A stretch of DNA of 64,000 nt from Phlebotomus papatasi (taxonomy: Eukaryota > Arthropoda > Insecta > Diptera > Psychodidae): contig NC_077224.1 of NCBI RefSeq assembly GCF_024763615.1, positions 71,062,712 through 71,126,711 of the forward strand. The letters run 5' to 3'. Positions 1 through 14,800 of this stretch are shown piece by piece. The number at the start of each line of letters is the position of its first letter. The first letter of the stretch is position 1. The position numbers and the translations under genes are program-made. Under the pieces are notes generated by a model, which was given only the letters and a program-made list of their open reading frames with translations, searched no databases and was not told where the DNA came from.

Positions 1-3001
<3,001 letters not shown>

Positions 3002-4980
3002 CCACGTCCGAACGCCTAGACATCAACTCTCCATCGCACAGCAGAGAGGAAGGACTTTTTAGCATACGCGAGGTATTTTTTCTTCTTCTCTTTCTTTTTT
3101 TGTTGTTGTTTAGGATCTCTCTGGGCTTCGCAGGAGGATTAGGAAAACAAAATAATTTGCTATAAAATTCTAACCTCAAAAAATAGCAGCAATCCAATAT
3201 ACTTTTGCAAATTTTTTTCCGGAAGAAAGAGAGAAACAGGATAAATTGGAATAGTAAAGGGGTATGTTAAGAAAAAGAAAATTAACAGATAAAAATTAAT
3301 TAATTTACTATTATATAGAAACAAACAAAAAAAAAGTATGGAATGATACTAAAAATTATATTTTTTGAATGTAAAGAGAGAGAAAGAAAGAGAAATTAAC
3401 AAAAAAACCGAATCGATCTAAGTATAAAAGAAACTTATACTAAAAAAAATTAGATATTCTGACAAGTTGAAGAAACAAATAAACTTACAATATTTCACTT
3501 ATTAAAACAAAATGTTAATGGAAAAATAGCTGATAGAATAATTTTTCTTCAAATTGTCCTGCTCGATTTTTAATTTAAAAATACAAAAAAAATAATAACC
3601 AAACTCACTACCTCCGCGTAGAGGAGACTTAATATTAAAATGATCAAAAAGATTAAATAAATAAAATAACGAAATAGTAAAAAATAGCAACAAATAAATT
3701 TCCAAGAAAATAATCACACAAAAAAGCGACGCAATTTATTTCCAAAATATTATTAAAAGTTAATAAATTACTTTTAGGATCTCGTTCGATAATGGTAAAT
3801 AATTAAAAAAAAATAATATGCGAAAAGTCACAAAAAAAAACGAATAAAAGCGTTTTGCAAAAAAATGTAAACAGCTCCTGGCTAAAAAAAAGAATATTGG
3901 GTACCTGAAAATTTAGCTCTTTTCAAAAACAAGAAAAACCTCTGTAGCCTGAATTTTCTCATGAGTTGTTACCACAAAAAAATGGATTTTCCCTTCAATG
4001 TGTGAAAAGTAAATTGTAAAGAGTGTAATCGTTAGGGCGTAAGTTTAACACGGCGTTGTCAGTAAATGCGAGGGTGCAAGTAACATTCGGAGGAATTGCA
4101 ATTGGACCAAGTGATTTATTTGATTGTCTTCCTGATACTTTAAATTAAAAAAAAAGAAAACCCTAAAGAATTTTTTTTTTGAATAAGAATACAAGGTGAA
4201 CACTGGCTTTGCAAAGTTCAAAAATAAGTTTTAAGATTTATTCACATGATTAGAAAAAATCAGTTGAATTTTGCAATACAATAATAAATAATTTTGCAAA
4301 TTGAAAAATACAAATTGCGAAGTTATAAATTTCTGGAATTCCAATCCAAAAAAAGATATGAATTAATTCTGAGAGCTCACTGTTAGATGGCGACTCCTCA
4401 TTTGCATCGGACAATACCGAAAATACCGATGCCAACTTCAGTGTGCGGCGCCATCTTAGAATAATGACAGCTAAAACATAAAGAAGTTAAAAATTTCGTC
4501 TTTGGTGCAAGAAAAAAGATTTCCAAGAAGTTTTATTGCATTACTATACTTTATTTAAAAGAAACTTGGACATTAAGTACATAGAATTTTTTGGAGTGGT
4601 ATCGCAACAATTATTTATCGAAAAGAACATGCAGATATTGTTTTATACGGACGCACAAAGATGGTGATATTGATCTGATAATGATGTCTGATAAAGAACC
4701 CTTTGATGTATCGAAAAGGTTTTTGGATGAAAATTTGTAAGAATATCAATTCGAATCCACTTCTGGGGATGTATCAAAACTGAGGAAGCGGTCCTTCCTA
4801 AACTGAAGCCGAACTGTCTAATGGATTTTATCCGGAAGACTCGCTTTCTAAGTACACAAAATCCTTGAATAAAGAGGTTTTAATGGAAAGGAATGTGAAG
4901 AAGTGAAGAAAAAAATTGAACTTAATGTGTTAAATCTTCTGTCAAAGTTAAAGCGTTTGAAAATGGTTTTGAATTAGGAT
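3002..4980. other. AMMECR1 3' UTR and intergenic DNA, no gene recognised
   Basis: Very A-rich sequence downstream of the AMMECR1 stop, with several AATAAA-like signals (about 3477 and 3652) that could end the transcript. I see no supported gene. Short open frames on either strand lack recognisable motifs. Sequence at about 4910-4990 recurs, diverged, at 60415-60480, so this is partly dispersed repeat. Confidence 0.5.
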
Positions 4981-5004
4981 ATGTACCCTACTGAGAATTA
5001 AGAG

Positions 5005-5750
5005 AAATCATTTAAAAAATATATCAGAAATCCAAGTCTCATAAAATCAGAGGAATTTAAAAAAAAAAACAGAAATAAAAGGATTTAGGATAAAGGGTTT
5101 TGAAAAGCTCAAAAAATTGGTTAATATTCCAATTTTATTTTTAAAATCGAGGATCTAAAAATAAAAACAGAAAATTGAAATGTTGTAAAAGTTTTCAAAA
5201 CCTAAAAAGTTTTATAAAAACCATTGAAAAAGTTTCATAAAATCCGATAAATAAAAAAAAAACAAAGAAATTAAGTATTAGCGGATCTAAAAACCAGTCG
5301 TTCTTTGACAGCTGAGTTCATATGCTATCAGAAGGACAACAAAACAGCAGATTTTCTTTAAATTTTTCAAATATGAAAAGAGCCTGGGTTTGATGAATTC
5401 CATCTACAGAAGGCATTTTTTCCCATGATAAAGGCTGCAAAAAAAGTTTTGCCTATAAGAAGCCAAAAAAGCTAACATTGATCTCGAAAATTTTGAGAAA
5501 TCCAAAGAGAAATATTCATTAAAAAATATCAGAAACCCAAATCTCATAAAATCAGAGAAATTAAAAAAAAAACAGAAATAAAAGGAAAAAATTGGTAACG
5601 TTCCATTTTTCTTTTTAATTCAAGGATCTAAAAAAAAAACAAAATTGAAAGGTTGTGAAAGATTTCAAAACCTAAAGAGTTTTATAAAAACCATTGAAAA
5701 GGTTTCATAAAATCCGATAAATAAATAAAAAAAACAAAGAAATTAAAGGA
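5005..5750. repeat. Direct duplication of about 230-270 bp
   Basis: A segment at about 5005-5275 (AAAATATATCAGAAATCC through CATAAAATCCGATAAAT) is repeated with moderate divergence at about 5517-5745, with roughly 240 bp of unrelated DNA between. Both copies are A-rich and non-coding. Confidence 0.75.
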
Positions 5751-5910
5751 TTTAATAGATAAAATTTTGAAAATCTCAAGAAAAGCTTCATATGGAAGCT
5801 TTAGCAGGATTTTAAAGGAAAGACTTTTGAATGTCTCAAAAAGTTAGACAAAACGTCTTCTTAAGAGTTTGAAAAAATCCTAGGAATTCAGAAAAACTTC
5901 ACAAGAACAA

Positions 5911-6315
5911 GAAATTTAAGAAAAAAGTTTCGGATAATCCAAGGAATTCTACAACTTTTCGGAGTTTTTTCGGAGAATTAAAAGAAATTGGAGAAGAAAT
6001 TTAAGAAAAAAGTTTCGGATAATCCAAGGAATTCTACAACTTTTCGGAGTTTTTCGGAGAATTAAAAGAAATTGGAGAAGAAATTTAAGAAAAAATTTTC
6101 GGATAATCCAAGGAATTCTACAACTTTTCGGAGTTTTTCGGAGAATTAAAAGAAAAATTGGAGAAGAAATTTAAGAAAAAAGTTTCGGATAATCCAAGGA
6201 ATTCTACAACTTTTCGGAGTTTTTCGGAGAATTAAAAGAAATTGGAGAAGAAATTTAGGAAAAAAGTTTCGGATATTCCAAGGAATTGTACAACTTTTCG
6301 GAGTTTTTTTCCGGA
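5911..6315. repeat. Minisatellite, about 85-bp unit, five copies
   Basis: The block GAAATTTAAGAAAAAAGTTT... begins at 5911, 5996, 6080, 6166 and 6250, a period of 84-86 bp. Each unit contains CGGATAATCCAAGGAATTCT and a TTTTCGGAG motif. The copies are nearly identical, implying recent expansion. The long minus-strand open frame over this array arises from the repeat rather than from a gene. Confidence 0.93.
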
Positions 6316-7114
6316 AACTCCAATATATTTTTAATCTCGGTTTAGCAAAACTGAAAAAAATATAGAAAACAAGAGAATGTAAAGAAATATCTTGAAGAAT
6401 CTCAGAAAATTTCCAGAAGACATAAAAAAAACCTTCAATGTATTCGAAGTGTTTCAAAAAGTTTTGCGAAACCAAAGAAACAAGGAATAAGGGACCCTTG
6501 TCAGTGAAGTTCATCTGAAGTGAGTTGAATCGCCCCCTGTTCTTACACATTCTTTCAATGAAGCTTTTTATGTTAAAAGGTTTTTCTTTGCAACTTTTGC
6601 ACACATTAAATTTCTAGCTTTACAAATGTTGTAAATTTTACTTTGCAAATCCATTTCCAAATGCAAAATTTTGATCCTATTGCAATTTCTCAGAATGTAA
6701 CTACATATATAAATTGTAAAAAAAAAGTGTTTAAAGACATTTTTTATTATATTTCTCGGGTGGGTAAATAAAAAAAGAAAATCGATGTAGAAAAAAACTG
6801 ATGGTTAAGAAAATCGTGTGTTTAGTAATTATATAGAAATATTATTAAAAAAAAGGAAGAAAAAATGCAGAATTAAAAAAGAAAAATTGATAAGGATTCT
6901 AATAGGAGCAAAGAGCATATTTCACTGCCACTTTTTCCGTGTCAAACGGAAAACAACCTTCATCACTAGAGAGTGAAATGATGAAAAAAAGAAAAATTAA
7001 AGAATCCTTGAAATTCTTCTGGCATTAGCATTTTTTCTCAGAGTAAAACGAATAAAAATGACATGATTTTTTCCAAAAAAAAATGAACTATTTATTTTAC
7101 TGTTTTATTTGGGT
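6316..7114. other. Intergenic, no gene recognised
   Basis: AT-rich DNA between the minisatellite and the 3' end of the TMEM126-type gene. AATAAA-like signals on the minus strand (TTTATT near 7090) could end the TMEM126 transcript. Nothing else can be supported. Confidence 0.4.
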
Positions 7115-7889
7115 TTAGGATCTTTCTTCTAAAAGGGTTGTGCTTTTGTCCAGCTTCACCATTATTAAGTGGAAGTCCTGGATCTCTCTGTTGGTGAGGT
7201 ACATGGCTGCAAAATAATTGGCCAGGAAGATTCCTATTAGAGGACCTGCAATTGGTCGGGTGAGTTTGGCCCAGAGAGTTAGGATTTCTCTAGGTTGCTG
7301 GGTTATTGAGGGGATGCGGTAGGTGAAGTGACGATTGGCGTACATGAAGCAGGCTAGGGGAGCCAGCATTGCCGGATAGATTCCTGCTACGGCGGTTTGG
7401 AGGAGTCCACCACGAACTTGAAGGCATACTGGGCATTTGTAGTTACTAAGTAGCAATGCTGTCTGAATGGCCTGCAAGGAGAGGGAATTGAGACATTGTC
7501 TAGGGGGATCCTGAGTGAAGATTTCCTCAATTACTGACCACTTTGTGAACGACAGGAGCTACAAGAGCTGGCAGAACTACAATCGGCAAATACGACGTTG
7601 CCCTACCAAAATTTCCCAGTTTCAGCTTCTTCCGGTAGTGATTGTGGATGTAAATTCCAGATACAGCTCCTAAGATTCCCAAAATTGGCGGTCCTTTGGT
7701 CAGGAACCACCTATAAAAGCATTCCGGGTGAATTTAAGTTTCTCTGCCTGAAATTTCATCCACTCACGTTTCACTGTCATTTTTCCATTTGGAGATGATG
7801 TCATACTGCAATTTCAGGATATTGTCTTCCGTCAACTCATCATCTTCCCTAATTTCCAGGGGTTTCTTGAATTTTACAAAGAAATCCAT
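7115..7889 (-). CDS. TMEM126A: TMEM126-family mitochondrial membrane protein (complete, three exons)
   Basis: Exons in transcript order are 7889-7768, 7710-7539 and 7471-7115. The two short introns (57 and 67 bp) have GT-AG ends and keep frame, giving 216 residues, close to the roughly 195-230 usual for TMEM126 proteins. The product begins MDFFVKFKKPLEIREDDE, then a segment GPPILGILGAVSGIY (first hydrophobic stretch), RRKK-like basic residues, SYLPIVVLPALVAPVV (second), a CPVC motif followed by QTAVAGIYPAMLAPL (third) and AGPLIGIFLANYFAAMY (fourth). The Gly-rich first segment, Cys pair plus GxYP motif and four hydrophobic segments match TMEM126A/B. In vertebrates these act in assembly of respiratory complex I at the inner mitochondrial membrane; that role here is by family. 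It is head to head with dlg over a shared GC-rich interval. An ATG in exon 3 (7477) is intronic and not the start. Confidence 0.82.
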
Positions 7890-8080
7890 GGGAAATCCGG
7901 GTGAAAAACACCGGAATCACAGAAATTACCAACTTTGAGGTTATGTTTGGTAAAAGGGGGGCGCGCATGTCAGCAATGCTGTCAGTTCGATGACAGCGCC
8001 ATGGTGAAAAAATTTGGCGCACGCGCGCGCAGGCGAAAGGCGCTAGTATCGTGTTTAGTGCTGGGAGCTCTCCTGTGAAA
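7890..8080. promoter_or_regulatory. Shared promoter interval between TMEM126-type gene and dlg
   Basis: The interval between the TMEM126-type start codon and the dlg leader is strikingly GC-rich for this window, with CGCGCG runs near 8020-8030. It also holds a palindrome-like pair of TGTCA/TGACA motifs around 7965-7996 and no TATA box in either direction. Two divergent housekeeping-type genes share it, which fits a bidirectional TATA-less promoter. The exact start sites are not visible. Confidence 0.5.
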
Positions 8081-8840
8081 ATTTAATTTTTCCACTCTTT
8101 TTTCTGCAATTTCGGGCTCAATTTTGTGCCTGAGAACCACCTTGGTGTGCTGAGTAAGTGTCTGCAGTGGAGAAAAGGCAGAAAAAGTGGGGTTCTGGGT
8201 GGAAAATTGCTGTAAAAAGTTGAAGCCACCCTACGGATTTTTCTCCTCCCTCGGTGCGGTTGAGGAAAAAAAAAGGTGGCTCGAGGGGAAAAGACCCCCA
8301 AAAAAGAAGTTTGTGCGTGTGTGTGTGTGTGTCGGAAAAGTTGAAGGAAAATTGGGGCGATAGAGCAGGTGAAAAATTGTCAGTAGAGTGTCTCAAGTTT
8401 TTGTGGACCTATTTCTTTTGGCGGGGGTTGGAAGGATTTTTTGGGGGGCAGGAAGAACGCAAAAGGGGCCAAATTTTCCACAGAAAACTTCTCATCATCC
8501 CCCAATTTTTCCCTCCTACGATCACTAGCCCCCTGTATAGTGTGAGAGTGCTTTCCAAAGTGGTGTGCCCCCAAGAACAGTTGACCAAGTGCTCCTCTGG
8601 ATATTCCCTGATTTAAATCCGGCTTCCGGAGAGGATGGAAAAGCGTGGACAATGACACTAACAGGATCACCAAGTACAGCAGCGAGAAGAAAAGACTCTT
8701 TCAGGGAGTTCAGCGTCTGAGAGAAGCAATCGCAGGTGGTCAGGAATAAAGTGCTGAGACAATTGTGATTTTTTTTCACTTCACAAACATCTTTAGGGCA
8801 GATTTTTTCTTCTCACCAGCAAACCAACACTCCAGGAAAA
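8080..8840 (+). promoter_or_regulatory. Probable dlg 5' leader
   Basis: Sequence between the GC-rich interval and the dlg ATG, with a (GT)n run near 8313-8332 and purine-rich stretches. CGCAG|GTGGTCAGG near 8730 could be a splice junction in the leader. Open frames here on both strands lack recognisable motifs and are best read as leader sequence. Confidence 0.4.
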
Positions 8841-11800
8841 ATGCCAGTTAAGAAGCAAGGTAATAATCTCCCATATATACCTTCAAAATTCAATCATTCT
8901 TAAAGTCAGTGTATGTGCTTCATTTGTGGTGTTTCCTCCTGATTGTGTTTCTGCTTCGGTTGCATTTCTTCCGGAGTCTCTGTTTTTCCTCCTTTCCCGC
9001 GTCAACCTCTGGGGCGACACAGACACATCTTGAGGCACAAATAACCACAGAGAAATGAGCATAAGCGAGAGAGAGAGAGCGAGAGAAAGAAAAGAATCAT
9101 CATAAAGATTTTCAGTAGGTCACTCCGGGAAAAATGGGAAGGAAATTGTAAGAAATTGCCAAGAATTATCCTATTTCGATAATTGGAAATTGATAAAATC
9201 ATATTCATTGCACCAGAGACGAATATTTTAAATATTCATTGCCAAAAAATTATTTTACAGTATCTCCTCAAAAATAGGGAAGCATTTCGTCAAAGTTTTC
9301 CCTGTTTTCCCACATTATCTATTATTCTGAAATAAATCTTCAAATAAAGTTTGAAATGGGAATTTAAAAAATCTGTTATTTTTAATTTTAAACTAGTATC
9401 CATGATAGGGGCGACCGGGGCAGATTGGCCAGGGATAGAATTAGACAGTGACATAATCACAGCGAACAGACTGGGCTTTTCTACATTATCATTGCTCTTT
9501 TACGCCTTCATTGCTTTCCTACACGTGGAAAAAATAATCAAAAAATTACAGCACCAAACCAATTTTTGAACTAATTTGATAGTTTTTACGCCTTATGAGA
9601 CAATATTCCGTAAAAAGAAAATGATATAAGGGAAAGGCTCATAAATTTGTCCAGTTCCTTATTTTGGACACTTTGAGGATAAAATTGGACACTAAAAATA
9701 AATTGATTAAAATTATAGATTTTTATTCCAATATTTGATGAATAATTAATTCTATCTAAATATTTGTTCTTTTTGGAAGATTTTAACACTAAATACGTTA
9801 AATTTTGAATATGATTTGAGTTAAAATTGCTTTGTTGAAAATTCAATGTAAGCAATTGCTTACGAGAAATATGACAGAACTTCATGTTTACTTCAGTCTT
9901 ATTTAGCTGTGGTGGAGTACTAGTTTCTTTGCTTTTTTTGAGTGATATTATTGAATATTCATTGAAAATTGTGTTGATTCACATTAGTGGTGATTTGTAC
10001 ATTTGACCTGAAGTTAGATTTGCCTTGTGAATTATATTTTTCGTTTGAAAAATGGGAAATTTTTTAAGACATTCACCAGTGAGGTGATGATTCTTATTTT
10101 GGACAGGTGTTTTTCTCACGAAATTTCGTGAAGTTTTAGCTTTTGTGATGACTAGGTCGGACAAATGCCTGGATAAACAAAGGAGCATCATCTCTACGAA
10201 AGAGATGACACGAGAAATGCCTTGAAGGGCTCTTGGAAAGGCCAGGGAATGAGCGAATCCGTACGTACTTGGAGTACCGAAGTTAACTCACCTTAATGAA
10301 TAATATGAAAAGTTTTAGGGCATCTTGTAACATTCTACGTTTTCCTTACATGAACAGAAAGAGGACTTGGTAAGATTGGTTCATGAAATGAGGAACAATG
10401 GGCATCCTGTTCAGGCAGATTAGCTGTCCAATTGTACAGCCAAGTTGTCCAAATTAATAACCAAGTTGTCCAAAATAAGAGTCAAATTCACCATTACATA
10501 TCAATTCATTTTTAAACGTATTAAGACTAATTTTATTAAGAACAAAGACAGTAAACAGCTTGCCAAGTTTCTAAACAACCCTTCTGAAAAGAGAGTAACA
10601 AAAAAAGTCAATTAGTATTGAAAATATCGCACTTCAAACTTCGAACATCGATGCTTATAAGCAGACTGTCCCAAATTATGAGCCCTTACTCAATTAGTAA
10701 AATTTTGCTCTTGATTCGAGGTGTTTCGATTTGGCAAATTTTACTAATAAATCATTTTCTTATTAAAGAATATTGTCTCAGAGAACGGAAAAATATCAAA
10801 TTGCTGCAAAAATTGGTTTAGTGCTGCAATTTTTTGAATATTTTTTCCACGTGTAAAAAAGCAATGAAGGCGTAAAAAAGCAATGACCATGTAGAAAAGC
10901 CCAGTCTGTTCACTGTAAATATAGTTTTCCTTAAAAGGGATGTCTAATAAACCACTTACTTCACTTATGTTTGATAAATTGCTTTTTTTTTTTTAAATTC
11001 CTTTGGTGTTTAATTTTGCCCCAGTTTCCTCCATTGTGTACACATTTTTAACCAATCGGCGTCATTCGCTTATGTAGTCAACACAGTAAAGCAGAGGTGT
11101 GCAAGAACCGTTTGAAACCGAACAAACGTCAAATGAGATTTGTAAGTCAATGGTCAAAACGCTACCTGAACAAACTTATTTTGACGTTTATTCGGTTTCA
11201 AATGGTTCTTGCACACCTCTGAAGTAAAGTTTCTCAAATATGAAATACGGTTGAATTCAAAATGCAAAAATTGAGGTTATGTGTAGTAATTCTTCCATGG
11301 AGTCTGAATTACAGTCGAGTTCCTCAAATTTTATCTCCTCAAATTTGAACGACACGGTTGAATACAAAAAATAAAATATGAGGTTATGTAAAAGAAATTT
11401 GCGTAGAGTCTGTATTATAACAATTTTTCTCTGGTGTTTCCTCAATATTGTTGTCAAATTTCATCTATTTAACAATAAATTAAGGTAAGTGTGCCAAATT
11501 TCGGCATAGTTGCGTGCAAACGCAAAATCCTCAAGTTTGAAATGTAATACTTTTAATACAAATTGATTTTTTTGTTACTTTTTTATAAGGAGTATTGCTT
11601 GGAACCTTGTAGACAGTTTATTATCTTTTTTTTCTCTAAAATCATTCTTAATATATTTTAAAATGAAAACGAAATGTAAACGTAGCATTGCTGGCCTATT
11701 CCGGCCACCTTCATTCTCATAGTTCCTTGCTGTTCCGGAATTTTTCCAATGCCTATTTCAGATCATCTTCCTCGTCAAAGCGATATTTTTTGTTATTTTT

Positions 11801-14800
11801 TGCATTGTATAATCTCTTAGGGTGTGCAAAAACTAAAAATCATGGAAATCTGAGGAACAAAAAATGTGGCCGGAATTTGGTACACTCACCCTATGTTGAT
11901 AAATTTTCTCTAAAGTTATTTATCTTGTTTTAGGGAAAGTTAATTTTACATGAATTCCGTTACGTTTTTGAAAATGTTTATTCAAATTTGAGGAGTGAGA
12001 AATGTCATGTGTACCCCCAAAATGTACAAATTTGAGGAACTCTACTGTAGAACCATTTTTTATCTGGTGTTTCCTTAATATTATCATTATTATCCTTACC
12101 CTGAAAAATTTAAAGGAATATTTTAATGCAGTTTTAAACACAAGTTTAAGATTGGTGTTAAAGCAAATCAAATCGCTTAATTTGTCTTTCAAATTTTAAA
12201 ATTACTAAAAAACTAAAAACTCAATTGCTTTAGTATTCAGATAATACAGTAGACTCTCTCTAATTACGCTCTTTTAAGATCGGGCTACTTTTTAATTAGG
12301 GCAGCAGTTAAATTTGAAATAAATTTTTTGACATTTTTCAAGTATTATAATTCATCAATTTTTAACGGAATCGTGAAAAAAAACTTTAGTTACCAGAAAC
12401 TGCCCCACACTGCTTTACATCACCTAAGCCATTAGTTCGAAAGTTTTACACAGGTGGGATGCCTATACATCCTTTTCTTCTTTTTTTTCTATTACTGTTT
12501 TATTTTTCGTGTTAAATTGATAATTTTTTTTTTTAATATTCTTAAGTAATAATTTTAATGAGTGTAAAAAATGTAAAAAGAGGAACGGGTTGATTCAAAC
12601 TTAATAAGAATTAAATGGAAAAAGTCAATTTGACATCAAAAGAAATTATTTGAGGAAAGTGTGAATAATAATAAAGAAAATGTAAAATAAAATATTTCAA
12701 AAGCACTTTACTATCAGAAATTGACACCTTCTTGTTATTTTACATTCATATTTCTCACAATGCTATCGTTCCCTTACAATGCTTGGGTGTTCTTTTGTAA
12801 TTTCCGAATGATAGGACACTTCCAGAGTGGGAGAATGAATTGAATTCCCATGGAGTTCTCCCCCTACCGATGGAAAACTCTTTGCCAGCCATCCTATATT
12901 TCCCACGAGGGTGGAATCAATAAAGTTGGAATAATATGAAAATATTGTGGAGAAAAATTTCTAACTTCTCTGGAATTGACATTGGAATATTACATTATCC
13001 ACTATTCCTGCTGAAAATTGTTTCCAAAGTCTCTATTTTTTTGTACAAACTTTTTTCTTTTATAAGTTTTTATGGTTTTGGTAAAGATGAAAATAAAACA
13101 ATCGGAAAAAAGTGAAATTGTCACCCCAGGCTCAATAATTATTTATAAATTCGTTTGTAATTTTGTAATTGAGAGCAAGAAAAGTGTGAGAAAGAGAGTA
13201 TAACCATGAAGCATTTTTGGTTGATTTTATTGTTTCGTCTGTTCAGCTGTTGTGTGACTTTTCTCATGACACTGAGACACTTTTCCCGACTCACTGTGAA
13301 TTTTCCGAGAGAGTGGGAAAGATGCTAAAGAAATTGAGACTCATAAATTATCCCAAAATGTTTCATTGGACTTGTCTTAGCAGTGATTCTTTCATGATCA
13401 CAGCTTTTGGTATGAAGCTGGTCAGTAAAGTGCTTTCGATCGATCTTAAATTCACGTGGTAATTATTGAGTTGTTGACGTGTTATTTCATAGTAATTCTG
13501 ATGTAGAGTTACTACTAGAATAACCGACATTATTTAGTAACTCCTTTTTTGCAATCCGATACTGTAACTTGTAATAGGCGTCAGATGACGTACTTACAGT
13601 AGAGTTCATCAAATTTGAACGACGACGGTTAAATTCAACATGTAAATTTTGAGGTTATGTGAAGAAAGTTTTGCGTCGAGTCTGAATTAGAACCATTTTT
13701 CTCTTATGTTTTCTCAATATTATCGTATTATAGTAACTTCCGCAACAAGTTCCATTTATTTCACAATAAATTACATTGATATATTCTCTAAAGTTATTTT
13801 CTTAATTTAGGGAAAGTGCATTTCACATAAATTCCGTTACGTTTTTCAAATATATTGTTCAAATTTGAGGAACTCTACTGTACTTAGATTATTATTTTAC
13901 ACTTTGTTATTTTACACAATTAAAACCAGACTCCGCTAGCGTTGCAGCATCCTCGGAGTTTTTAAAAAGTTCTTCACAGTAGTCTGTATGCTCCCATCTT
14001 TCCAACCCCTCCGAATTCTGGTCATTTAATTTCCGCGGCGTCCTTTTCTCTGAGGTACGATAAATGCACCCAAACCAGCTTAGTTTTCTGCCCCAGAAAG
14101 AGAGAGCAATGTAAGCTTCTCCATAGCTCCTCCAATTCATGATTCATTCTTGTTTAGAATTCCCTCGTGAAGTTCTATCATAAAAAGTCTCGAAAGTCCG
14201 TCGTGGGTCCCGTCCCTCAAAGATCAGCAGTTTCCTTTAATCGACATATCAGCAGATGTTCTTTATTCGAAACATCGACGAGAGTAACGAGTAGTAGATA
14301 CTTCACTGAAAAAAAGAGGGTGCGATTAACATTTTTTCCTCAGAAATTATTGGGTGTAAAAATATATCAACATTTTTTAATGTTAATTTTACACCTTATT
14401 AAGGGTAAATTTAACATGGAAAAGGTATCTTTAACCCCTAACACACCTAAAAAGGGTAATATTTACAACGATTTTGGATAAATACTGCAGGGTAAAATTA
14501 ACATTTCCGGAATGGTATTTTAACTTTTTCGGATTTCTCTCACTTAGTGTTCCCACTATTGCAAATTTTTCGAAGTTAACATCTACCCTGATCCCGATGA
14601 CCTTGTTTCCCGTTGTCAGCACTGAACTGAAGTACTTTTTCAAGTACTTCAGTAATGTGAATTGTTTCACTGTATATACCTTAGTTCTTGATCTTTATTG
14701 TTAATCGTGAGATTTTTTTTGGTAGAAATGGCGATGAAGCTACAGAGTAGTATCTAGATTTACCACAGTAGATTCTATATTGTTGAAAATGTCCTGGGAT

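Larger units (their letters stand above)
11076..12100. mobile_element. Nested MITE stack: family P copy P0 carrying the hAT-like MITE and P1
   Basis: P0 begins near 11080 (ACAGTAAAG...), is broken by the hAT-like MITE, continues 11224-11309, is broken at a TA by P1 (11310-12049), and resumes at 12050 as GAACCATTTTTTATCTGG until about 12095. The undisturbed copy at 13595-13882 reads straight through the same site (GAATTAGAACC), showing where P1 went in. The 3' end of P0 is missing. Confidence 0.8.

Noticed and set aside
4250..4435. 61-codon minus-strand frame starting MASVFSVLSDANEE
   Set aside because: Short, ends in hydrophobic low-complexity sequence, no splice partner found.
6146..6604. 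152-codon minus-strand open frame
   Set aside because: It lies partly on the 85-bp minisatellite and has a low-complexity KFLLQF pattern. No support as a gene.
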